A DNA stretch of 64,000 nucleotides, from NCBI GenBank assembly GCA_021396245.1, contig WNYE01000119.1, positions 1 through 64,000 of the forward strand, written 5' to 3'. Shown here in pieces: positions 8,599-17,322 of the stretch. A program made the position numbers and the translations under genes. Position 1 is the first letter of the stretch. Each line of letters opens with the position of its first letter. The notes under the pieces are model-generated. The model had not been told where the DNA came from and did no database searches. It was given only the letters and a program-made list of their open reading frames with translations. Origin of the DNA: Sporothrix humicola. Taxonomy: Eukaryota; Ascomycota; Sordariomycetes; Ophiostomatales; Ophiostomataceae.

Positions 8599-10233
8599 AT
8601 GCCTATCCAGACGATCGACACCCAGCCCACCGTGGCAATCAACGTCGAGACGGCCAAGGCGACGCGCAAGGTTGGCGAGGCGGCCATTTCGCGCACCGAC
8701 GCACTCGAGCTGCGCGACGACCCCGAGGCGCGCGCGGCGTTTTTGGCGACGTTTTCGGCCGCGGAGGAGGCGCGCATCCTGCGCAAGGTGGACGTGCGCA
8801 TTGTGTTTCTGATCGGCGTCATGTCCATGGTCAAGGCGATTGACGCCAACAGCGCGTCCAACGTCAAGGTGCTGCAGGTGGGCGAGCCGCGCAATATACT
8901 AACAGAACTCGGCATGACGGCAAATCAGTTCAACTGGGTGGGCTCCATCTACGGCATTGCCTATATTATTTTTGAGGCGCCGAGCAACCTGCTGCTCAAG
9001 CGCATGACGCCGCACGTGTGGCAGGGGCGCATCTTTTTCACGTGGGGCCTCGTGCAGGGCTGCCACGCGGCGGTGCAAAACTATCACCAGCTGTTTGCGC
9101 TGCGCTTCCTGCTGGGCATGTTCGAGGCCGGCATGTTCCCGGGCGTCATGGCGCACCTGCACTCGTGGTACCGCACCGAGGAGATGGGCAAGCCCGTGGC
9201 CTGGTTCTTTGGCATCTCGGCCACGTCCAGCATCGTCGGCTCGCTGCTGTGCTACGGGCTGAGCTATGCAAACGGCGTGCGCGGCCTGAGTGCCTGGCGC
9301 TGGGTCTACATTGTCGAGGGCGTTTTTACCGTGCTCTTTGCGGGCGTCGTCTTTTTCTGTCTGCCCGACTACCCCAAGTCACCGCGCAGCCGCCGCTGGC
9401 TGACGCCGCGCGAGCAGGAGTTTCTGGAGGCGCGCCTCGCCGAGAACGCGCCGCGCACCAGCGACCCCGTCTTTTCCGCAAAAGAAATCAAGCACACGCT
9501 TGGCAACTGGCTCATCTGGTCCTTTTTGCTGTCCCAGACGCTCGTCAACCTCGGCGGCTACGCCCTCACCTGGTACCTGCCCACCATCGTCACCAATTTG
9601 GGGTTTGCCGCCCTGCCCAAGAACCAGCTGCTCAACATCCCGCCCGCCGCCGCCACCATTTTGGGCGAGGCGCTGTCCGCCTGGCTGCTCTACCGCGCCT
9701 TTGTCGTCCGCCCCGCCCTCATCATGGTCATCATGTCGGGCATGGTCGTCTGCTTTGTGCTTTTTTTCACGGTCGACAACCGCTACGGCCTCTACGTCGC
9801 CTGCATCCTCGGCTCCGCCTTTTACAACACCTACTTTATCCCCTTTTGGGCCTGGCGCTCCGCCACCCTCGTCGGAACCACCGGCACCGCCCTCACTTAT
9901 GGGTTGCAGTCCGGCATCGCCCAGCTCGGCGGCGTCGTCGGCCCCCAGCTGTTCCAGAGCCGCTGGGCCCACAACGGCTACAAGGTCAGTTTTGCCATTG
10001 CCGCCGCCTTCATCATCGCCGCCTGGCTCGCCAACATTGTCACCTGGTACATGACCCGCAACACCGAGTACGACGTCCTGCTGCACCAGCGCAAGGTCCT
10101 CAAGGAACGCCAGCAAGGCCGCGTCCTCGCCGACGCCGACGACATCCGCATCTTTGACGAGCGCCAGTACTACCAGGGCCTGGGCCTGTGGCGCAACAAG
10201 GCCGACGTGACAGAGACGGACGAGTCATCGTAG
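8599..10233 (+). CDS. MFS transporter, Dal5/anion:cation symporter type (544 aa)
   Basis: Intronless major-facilitator permease resembling the fungal Dal5/Tna1 (allantoate, nicotinate, other organic anions) branch. After a hydrophilic N-terminus of about 60 residues come about 12 hydrophobic segments. Family-like landmarks include NQFNWVGSIYGIAYIIFEAPSN split across segments 2-3, RFLLGMFEAGMFPG in segment 4, WYRTEEMGKP, AWRWVYIVEG before the central loop, and a cytosolic loop with PDYPKSPRSRRWLTPREQ. The C-terminal tail is hydrophilic. A plasma-membrane location and uptake of an organic acid or amide, perhaps the substrate of the adjacent monooxygenase, are inferences from family and context. 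An N-terminal insertion between segments 1 and 2 (near QVGEPRNIL) replaces the more usual LDRxNIGNA-like motif, so substrate assignment is open. Confidence 0.9.
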   Translation: MPIQTIDTQPTVAINVETAKATRKVGEAAISRTDALELRDDPEARAAFLATFSAAEEARILRKVDVRIVFLIGVMSMVKAIDANSASNVKVLQVGEPRNILTELGMTANQFNWVGSIYGIAYIIFEAPSNLLLKRMTPHVWQGRIFFTWGLVQGCHAAVQNYHQLFALRFLLGMFEAGMFPGVMAHLHSWYRTEEMGKPVAWFFGISATSSIVGSLLCYGLSYANGVRGLSAWRWVYIVEGVFTVLFAGVVFFCLPDYPKSPRSRRWLTPREQEFLEARLAENAPRTSDPVFSAKEIKHTLGNWLIWSFLLSQTLVNLGGYALTWYLPTIVTNLGFAALPKNQLLNIPPAAATILGEALSAWLLYRAFVVRPALIMVIMSGMVVCFVLFFTVDNRYGLYVACILGSAFYNTYFIPFWAWRSATLVGTTGTALTYGLQSGIAQLGGVVGPQLFQSRWAHNGYKVSFAIAAAFIIAAWLANIVTWYMTRNTEYDVLLHQRKVLKERQQGRVLADADDIRIFDERQYYQGLGLWRNKADVTETDESS

Positions 10234-11261
10234 GCTGACGGCTGACTTTGAAGGTGACTTTACTCACATGGATGGTCGTTGTACCTGTGTATGCTTGTGT
10301 AGGCTTAGGCTGGGATAACATGTTACTTCTCGTCTTGGTAATCCAGCACCGATACTTTCTTTTCCCTTTTTCACTTCTAGATCATACAAGCGTTTCGACA
10401 AAATCCAGGAATCAGCACGTGCACATGCAGTCTGCGAGCCCTGGAGCCCTATGACGCGGCCTTTCAAGAAAAAACATAAAGACCCTCTGGACCCTGACAC
10501 ATGGAAGTAGCTATTTAAAGTTTTAAAGTTTTAAAGTCGGTAGGTGGCAAGTACTAGTCGTTTGGGGGCACACGGCTGTGTTTTGTTTACGCTAAAAAGG
10601 GGTATTAGTCGGGGTCATAGTGTGGGGCCTAACAAATTCAGCAGTTTGTACGGACAACCATACACAACATCATAGTGCAATAGGAGTAGTAGGTACACTC
10701 TCAAAGCCAAAAACCAAAAAATCAACTCTCAGTCGGGCTAAAAGCGTTCTAAGATTTTCTGTTGATTTGTTACAGTATATGTTGCAAAGGACCTTTACTC
10801 CCGGGCTTGAGAACTAACGTTGGCTGTAGACACCGCGGCCCGAGCAATCCAGAAGGATCTTCCCTAAAAGGCCGTAGTTATATCAAGTTAGTTGAACATG
10901 TACAGTAGTAACTCATTACCGATACATTTTTAGTACCGTTTTAGTTTTATAATGCCATTTATTATACAGAAATCAAGTACGTAGTCTGTCCCGTGTTACT
11001 TGACATACGCGTAACTACAAACTACCACACAATATAAATGAAAAATAACTCCCTCATTATGTTAGAAGGCACTGTCCTCATCCTGACCTATTTTTCAACT
11101 TCTTTATCAACGTACATCGTGATCCCACAGTCTTTTCTTACTTTTCTTAAACGTGTCTTCATCCTTATCCTCATTTTTTCCTCATCCAACTCTTTTTTCT
11201 TTTCTTTTCTCCGTCAAAGACACACAACAAAAATATGGCTCCACAACAACCAACTCACCCG
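10234..11261. other. Intergenic, AT-rich
   Basis: Apart from the repeat copy at 10482-10543 and a short TTTTAAAG microsatellite (10514-10536), I see no coding or RNA signal. Base composition drops noticeably in GC relative to the transporter gene, marking the edge of the cluster. Confidence 0.5.
10482..10543. repeat. Downstream cluster repeat, copy 3 (diverged)
   Basis: Begins ACCCTCTGGACCCTGACACAT, clearly alignable with 5195-5217. It carries a small insert of three TTTTAAAG-like units and ends TAGGTGGCAAGTA, matching the 13-mer core at 11 of 13 positions. Located about 250-310 bp past the transporter stop. Confidence 0.65.
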
Positions 11262-11829
11262 TTCGTTGCATGCATGCTGCACGTGCGGCTGTTGGTCCGG
11301 CGGTCGACACGGAGACGGTCCGGCGCCTTCTATTGGCTGGTGCATCACCTTTCGTGACAAATAACCGCGGTGAAGGTGTGTTGCACATTCTGGCAAAAGA
11401 TCTTGGCACGGCAGGGCTCCGTGATCTCTTCCGTGACCTTGTCAACAGCGGAGTCGATATCAATGGACGCAACACAGAGGGCGAGACGCCCCTATTTAAC
11501 TTTGCCCACTGACATCCGCAGGGCGCCAACGATGTGTGTAACTCCGACTTCAGTAAACGACGTGTTAGGGGTGAGGAGTACGAGGACCCGCGGGAACATG
11601 GGGCCATAGCGTTGCTGCATGAGTTAGGTGCCGACTTCTCCGTTAGGGACTACAAAGGACGAGGGCTACTTCATATTGCGGCGGCAGAGGGCGGGGACGT
11701 GGTTCGGTTCCAAGAGTTGATGGCCCTGGGACTGGATCCACTGGTTGAGAACAGACGGCGATTGACGTAGCGGCAGCTTTCTCTAACAATGCTGTCCTCG
11801 AGATATTTGAAAAAAAGATAAAAAGGTAG
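11262..11829 (+). pseudogene. Ankyrin-repeat protein pseudogene fragment
   Basis: The plus-strand translation gives at least three ankyrin-like units: VRRLLLAGASPFVTNNRGEG then VLHILAKDL; LVNSGVDINGRNTEGETPLF; and LLHELGADFSVRDYKGRGLL then HIAAAEGG. A TGA at 11510-11512 interrupts the frame right after GETPLFNFAH, with ankyrin-like sequence continuing in the same frame beyond it. Near 11755 the frame shifts: the open frame ends in TAG, while the expected TAIDVAAAFSNNAVLEIF reads one frame over and runs to a stop at 11827-11829. A nonsense codon plus a frameshift indicate a dead gene. The N-terminus is missing or unrecognisable. Confidence 0.8.
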
Positions 11830-12135
11830 ACTATTATAAGAGAATGCACTTATTGGCCATGGAGCGTTTAGAGCTGGCACTGCCTCAACTTCTGGTTAGT
11901 TTTAGGATAACTGCGTACATTGTCTTCATTGCCTCCCGATAAATTCTAGTAACACGAAGGGCTTCCCACGACTCCGGTATTTTCGGACGGCTCTACAATT
12001 CGTGTACACAGACTAAGTTATTATTTAATGTACGAATCTACCGTTTTAAATAATCAAAGTTAAATATATCCTCTGTGTTTTAAAAACCTGTAATCCAGTT
12101 CAAGATAACGGCTAGTAGTTCCTTGATGTAAAAAG
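11830..12135. other. Intergenic, AT-rich
   Basis: No gene, repeat or RNA signal recognised between the ankyrin relic and the ATPase fragment. Confidence 0.5.
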
Positions 12136-12852
12136 TTACATATCCTCTTCTTCTTCAATCGCTTTTTGAACGAGAATGTAACGGTCTTTACCGCCAACGG
12201 CGTCCTTATCGTGCTCAACCGCAAGTTTCTGTATGTGGCCAAGGACGTTTTCAATAACGGTATCCTTGTGGCTGCGGTTCTTACGGCCAAGGTCATCCAG
12301 CCAAGGCCAACGATTAAGTGTGAGGTAAACAATGGCGATAAAGACAGTGACTCCGAATGAGTAACACCAGATGACAACAACAGTTACGACGTCAGTCCAA
12401 CCGTCTTCACGCTGGTGCCACACGTCTAAAGGAATGTCGACCTCCGGATTTCCCGAGAGCCAGCCGAAGAGACAGAAAATGGTGGCAATGGCGTCAACGG
12501 CAAATATGGCACTGACTAGCTGGAATGACGGCCATGTTTTGCTGCCGCGTGTGATGAAGATGAGCCAGTTCTCGGTCAGGGCAATCTGAAGGAAGAGAAT
12601 CTCCTGTACTGAGCCAAAGTTTTGCTCGATACCGCCGCTCGGCAGGTACATAGTGCCGCGCATAATCCAAGTCCCTGCAGCCAGAAGGGCACCAAGGATA
12701 ACGCTGATGACCCAGATCTTCGGAAGCTGCCACTCGACCGGGCGCGGCTCCCAGTGAGCATTATCGTAGGCGACGGCGATAGTGGCCAGATCAGCAAACA
12801 GTGCGAGAAATACGATCAGTTCAACAGTAACTGTTTCGTTGATGATGATCAT
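12136..12852 (-). pseudogene. C-terminal fragment of a plasma-membrane H+-ATPase (P3A type)
   Basis: An open 238-codon frame corresponds to the last quarter of a fungal Pma1-like proton pump (complete proteins are about 920-1000 aa). Diagnostic stretches are FADLATIAVAYDN, VEWQLPKIW, QNFGSVQEILFLQ and ALTENWLIFITR, then two further membrane segments. The C-terminal regulatory-domain-like tail includes VIENVLGHIQKLAVEHDK and an acidic end. The ATP-binding, phosphorylation (DKTGT) and actuator domains are absent. Immediately upstream of the Met at 12852 the frame has a stop, and no other frame shows pump sequence. No internal stops are present, so truncation may be recent. Four to five membrane helices remain. 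It could be expressed as a membrane peptide, but nothing shows this. Confidence 0.85.
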
Positions 12853-12969
12853 AATGGAACCCGGGTTGGCTTAGTAGCCGACACTGGGCCCGTCGTTGTG
12901 CTGCAGGATGGTCGTACGGTTCAGTATGCCGCCGATGCCGCCCGCACCATCGTTGAGGCGGCCGCTTAA

Positions 12970-14176
12970 GAAGCTACCCGGTTTGGTCACGCCGGCCCCG
13001 AGGCTCGTATTGGATATGTTGCGGGGTATTTGGGCGCGGATGGCGGTTATTCTTTATTTTTTCTTATAAGCGGTACGAGCGGCTTCTTGGTCGCGGCGGG
13101 TCCGCTCGGTATCCCGAGGGTGGTAGGCGTCGCGGGTAACGTCGGCGGGATGTGCCGAGAGTACGTTGGTTATAAACAGGCGGCGGGAGCCCGTGAGCGC
13201 GTGGAGGGTTTATCCGTTGACGGCTAAACCGTTTATCTCTTGCTCGCGGGTTTTTTTCTCGGCTTACAGGCGGCGGCGGCGCTAACCGAGCGTCTCCTCC
13301 TCTTCGGCCACGGGCGGCTGTAACTTAACCTTTTCTTATTCTAACGCCCGCTCGCGTTCCTTAACCTTTTCTTCGGGGTTTATAAATTGGCCGAGGAGCT
13401 CTTCGGAAAAGGCTATACTAACCGGCCAAGCGCGGGGTAGCTCGCTCTCCTCCTTAACTTTCATCCGTTGTAGGCGGACAACCAACGGCTCGTCTTCGAC
13501 CTCCTTGACGCCGTCTTCCTCGCCTTCCTTCTCGCCGTCTTCGCCTTGGTTATCAGGATGGGCCGCACCGTTCTAATTAAAGGCGGCGAGGGTTGGCGTG
13601 AGGGTAAGTATACTTTGGCGTTTGACGGCGTTATTATTAAAGTTAAGGCCGAGGTATATATTGACGGCGGTGTCGTAACCCTGTAGACGGTTACGGCGTC
13701 TACTGAGGGGCTTATTGTCTTCGAGCTGCTTCTTCTCCATAAGACTAAAAGGACGGTTCATCTCGGCAACAACAGCAAAAATATCGTTTTCACCGGCCGC
13801 CTTGGCCGCGTAAAGTATACCCAGTGGGACGTCCTCGTCGTCGCTCTAGTTGTCGAGGGGTTGTATAAAAGGGTCTTCCCACGCAAGGTTAACCTTTTTG
13901 ACCTTGCGTGCCCGCCGCTTAATCTCGGCGACGGCATCCAGCTCGAGTAGAGTCGAGTGCATGCCGTTAGGGAACACCTTGTTGATGGGGCGCGTCCGCA
14001 GTTTCTGTTGCTGCTTGCGAAGTTGAAGTTCCGCGAGCAGCGTCGTCGGTGCGGCCTACAATGGTGGCGGCGAGGTCGGCCGGGCAGGCTGGGACAGACT
14101 GGGCGGTGGCGGTCGTTGACAGCGACAGGCACACGGCCACGGCGTAGATGAGTGATGAGGATGATAGCAGCTTCAT
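12970..14176 (-). pseudogene. RIP-damaged relic of a putative secreted protein gene
   Basis: On the minus strand, ATG at 14176 begins a strong signal peptide (MKLLSSSSLIYAVAVCLSLS, cleavage expected after TATAQ-like residues). A +1 frameshift lies near 14030. The following frame then reads through about 1 kb of hydrophilic, Lys/Glu-rich protein-like sequence, broken by several stops, all TAA or TAG and mostly where Gln would fit (for example near 13850, 13575, 13338 and 13290). CpA and TpG are scarce and TpA is abundant by eye, especially 13020-13740, while CpG remains common. This is the expected outcome of RIP (CpA to TpA). I recognise no family; the pieces may not all belong to one gene. 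Confidence 0.6.
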
Positions 14177-14566
14177 TTTGATGGCCGTGGAGAATATTGA
14201 TGGCAACAAAATTTGGTCTGTGATTGACGTTCAAGTAGTCCTACGTCAACTGGATTTCCCGTGTCAGTGATCTATATATATCCAGCGAGCCTCGACAGTG
14301 CCTGGACTACTTCTCGGTTAGGATGACTTGTGGTCTAGATTAGGAACGGAGGCTAGGTGCAAGCTGTAGAAACAATACCCACCAGGTACTGCCTTGCCCT
14401 GCCCGTCACTGTACGCACTGTATCAGGTGTATAAATACAGGGGCTTGTCCCGGCTCCGTTCTATAGCCATTTTTGTCTTTGACATGTCTGATTTCAACAA
14501 CGCACAACCCTTAATCACTTTCTCACCATAATGTTAGACAACCAACGGTCCTTTTATCCCGCATAG
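14177..14566. other. Intergenic, possible old promoter
   Basis: TATAAAT near 14431 precedes an ATG at 14484 followed by only 15 codons. It may be the decayed 5' end of the kinase pseudogene below. No other feature is seen. Confidence 0.4.
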
Positions 14567-15498
14567 GAACTGCCCGAAAGGTTCAATTACATCAAAAAAT
14601 GATCCAAGTACAGGCAGGTGACCTTTGCATATCCTTTTGAGAGCGGATATGCTGTGAACATCGATTACGGTCATCAGGAATACCGCATATGCTGGGACGG
14701 CGACTGGCGGATACCCCTAAATCTTGACCGGTTTCCAGAAGCGGATTGTTCCATTACTCCAATACAATACAGCTAAGAAGCTACAGAGCTTTGGGAGAAG
14801 ACTCATGTGTTGAAGTGTGGAGCTGATGCCCATATTAGAGTCCTGGGTGACAAAACTGGTGACTTCCCGATATATTGCAGCCGTGACCACCTGCTCCTCG
14901 AGCTTTTTGATGCGTTGGCGCTCCTTTTCGAGCGCCGCGTCGTTGATTTTGACCTCGGCGTGCTCGTTGGCAGCCTTGACTTGCTGCTTGAGGTCCGCAA
15001 TAGTGGCGTCCTTGGACAGGGCGTCGGACCGGAGGCAAGGTTGCTATCGATGATCGAAAAAGACGTCTGATTCGAGGTGAATTCTCCATACTCCGTTTCC
15101 TAGCATTCAAAGGTGCTCCAGTCGTACGAGTACACCAGGGACCCTTCGTCGATACCCGAGTCATCTTTGCCATTCGGATGGAGGAGCTGTTTGAGATCGA
15201 GATTCATAACCGACAGGACTTTATCGCACAGCTTACCATCTCTGTGAGGGAATTACATCGGTGCGAAGTTTTGCACTTTGACTTGTCGTTCAGCAATATT
15301 TTGAAGGATAAAAATGGTCGCTTGGTCGTTATCGACTTCGACCGGGCTGGCTACCTTAGCGACTAGATTCCTCCTGGCAAACGACGATCAGATTGGAAAG
15401 GCAAGCCCTACTCTACAGAGCCTGACATTAAAGCACTGGATTGGATCATTGGTATGTGGGAGAAAGAGGATATTTTGGAAAAAGAAAAGCCCCTGTGA
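14567..15498 (+). pseudogene. Fungal kinase-like pseudogene with internal insertion
   Basis: Two stretches of one plus-strand kinase-like protein are visible. The first (14567-about 14880) reads ELPERFNYIKK-stop-SKYRQVTFAYPF, then WDGDWRIPLNLDRFPEADCS, a TAA, and EATELWEKTH. The second (about 15045-15498) reads RKRRLIRGEF, then MEELFEIEI, the catalytic-loop-like HFDLSFSNIL and LVVIDFDRAGYLSD with the metal-binding DFD (DFG equivalent), then TAG, then IPPGKRRSDWKGKPYSTEPD. The catalytic loop keeps Asp and Asn. At least three in-frame nonsense codons are present (TGA where Trp fits, TAA, TAG), and an opposite-strand segment separates the halves. Similar small kinase-like proteins are common and expanded in filamentous fungi; family membership is from motif recognition only. 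Confidence 0.7.
14880..15045 (-). other. Opposite-strand coiled-coil coding fragment inserted in the kinase pseudogene
   Basis: The minus strand translates as a classic heptad-like coiled coil: SDALSKDATIADLKQQVKAA, then NDAALEKERQRIKKLEEQVV. It is more GC-rich than its flanks, and kinase similarity on the plus strand stops before it and resumes after it. It looks like a piece of another gene captured here. Boundaries are approximate; the source gene is not in this window. Confidence 0.5.
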
Positions 15499-15600
15499 TT
15501 TCTCGTCTGACTTATCCAGGAATCACTTGATACTTCTGAAGCAAGGAAGACGTGGTACCGATGAAGGCACATTTGGAACATGGCAATTTGATGGTCCTGG

Positions 15601-15942
15601 TCAATTTTCGCATGTAATTATCTTGGCCCTGACTTCCTGCAGATACCCCCTCGTCTCTTCGGCGCCCAAGTTGTCAAAAACAAGCCGCACCATCTCATGC
15701 ACCAATCCTTCATCTGCCATCGACATCCTTCCCAGTCTTGTGAAACATGCAAATATATCCAAAACGTCCGCGAAAGAACCTTCAAGTTTCCGACCTTGCT
15801 CTTCAAGTCCGTCTCGGCAACCCGAAACTTCTATACAAAGTCGTTCTATGGAGTGTGTAGAGGAATTATTAGGAAGACCCGACGCGAATTTCCTGAACCT
15901 GCCGTGGAGTATGAATACGATGGTAATTAATGGCCAGAACAC
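15601..15942 (-). other. Possible hypothetical gene fragment (113 codons)
   Basis: A minus-strand frame has protein-like composition in its second half (GSFADVLDIFACFTRLGRMS, then LVHEMVRLVFDNLGAEETRG). No domain is recognised, and it lies in the decayed block between the kinase relic and the reductase. The antisense frame is also open, so the coding strand is uncertain. The rest of 15499-16054 shows nothing else. Confidence 0.25.
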
Positions 15943-16054
15943 ATAGGCGCCGTTTCATTCAATATCTGGTAAATGTTACTTTAATGGGCAGCAATATGGA
16001 ACACTTCCCCGATACCTTACGACGTGACTCTCTAAAAGTGAGAGTTATAGACAT

Positions 16055-17322
16055 CTAAGCTAAGTCTTTAATGCCGTCTGCAAGACACTGTTCTAAACCA
16101 ACCCAGCCATCTTGACCAAAAAAGCTTCTTAGGAGAGACTCTGCACGCTCTCTTCCTACGACGACGGTGTAGTCACGACCCTCGTCTTTTGGCGGATCAT
16201 GAAATGTCTTGTTCGGTCGCAGTTTGCGGAGGATCTGAATCACATCCGTCCAGTTGAACTCATTTGCAAAAGCAAAGATGCGCTCGTTTTCAATAGACGA
16301 ATCCAGCAAGGCCACAACATGAAGGCGCGCACAGTCTCGAACGTGCACGTAATATTCTACAAAAGTTTCGAGATTAGATGGATAGCAAGAAATAGAATCA
16401 TGTAGGAACCGGGACTGACCTGGAGGTAAGAAGTCGATCGCCGAATAATTTTCCTTCCAGAAATTTCGGACAAAGCCCATCGTTGAGCCATGCTGATGTT
16501 CTGGAACGAAAATTGTACCCAACTAAGTAAAATGGCAGTCAGAAAACATTTCCAGAGAGTGAAGCGGAGTTAGTTGCCCTACATTGGTATTGGGGAGAAT
16601 TGTATTGAATACAAAGCCGGGATTTGCTTCTTCATTCCATTTCCAGGCTGCACGCTCGCCCTCTGTCTTGGCCGCGGCGTAAACAAAGTACCCCTTGGAA
16701 GCTTCAGGCGTCTCATCACTCCACGCAGCTGTCACAACCTCATCATTGTATGTACCTACACCGAGTTAGCAAGATGTATATTTGGGCACACTTGATGAAT
16801 TTGGTAGGACAAACTCTGATCAATGACGACTCCTTTGACGTTCGTCTTGGGTACGATCGCAGCAGATGACGACGAGGTCAGAACGAAGCGTTTGATCCTA
16901 GGCTGCTTGGCTGCAGAATTCAAAATATGCCTGGTTGCTTGTTGTGCTTGGGGGATGACCGCATTGGGATCCTTGTTCATGCTGACGTCGGCGGCCTTTC
17001 ATGTCTCTTAGTCAAAACCCCGTAGAATATGCCGATGCGTTTGGGGAGCACCTACAACATGGACAACGCCATCAATCCCACACATGGCGGCATCAAAATC
17101 GCCCGCATCTTGCATGCTGGGAACCACAACGGTCTCGAAGACGCCCTTGCCATACCTGTTCTCGAAGAATTGGTTCAACCAGGGTTTGTCCTCTCGAACA
17201 GTACCCCGAACGCGGAATTTCAGAGCAAGAAGGACATCCACGACATGCGATGCAATGTAACCATTGGCCCCTGTGACGAGAATCAGAGATCCAACTGGAA
17301 GGGCGTACTGTGGAGTTGCCAT
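16055..17322 (-). CDS. NAD(P)-dependent aldehyde/ketone reductase, extended SDR (341 aa, 5 exons)
   Basis: Extended short-chain dehydrogenase of the dihydroflavonol-4-reductase/aldehyde reductase II type, reducing aldehydes or ketones with NADPH. Inferred exons are 17322-17056, 16995-16815, 16755-16583, 16522-16420 and 16356-16055. The introns are 60, 59, 60 and 63 nt, and all junctions preserve frame. Donors are GTAGGT, GTTTGT, GTAGGG and GTCAGT. A CTAAC branch site sits just before the second acceptor. Motifs are VTGANGYIASHV (Rossmann glycine pattern), GVVHVAADV, the catalytic YAAAK (Y-x3-K) and a conserved-looking DFLPPEYYVHVRDCARLHV produced by splicing exons 4 and 5. TATAAATA on the minus strand at 17423-17416 is about 95 bp upstream of the ATG. 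It sits at the right edge of the decayed block but appears intact. Substrate unknown. Confidence 0.88.

Noticed and set aside
9018..10157. 379-codon second plus-strand frame inside the transporter
   Set aside because: Arg/His/Pro-rich out-of-frame reading of the MFS gene.
12853..12969. Plus-strand frame with protein-like end (DGRTVQYAADAARTIVEAAA)
   Set aside because: Runs mostly antisense to the ATPase fragment and has no start or family match in the short non-overlapping part.
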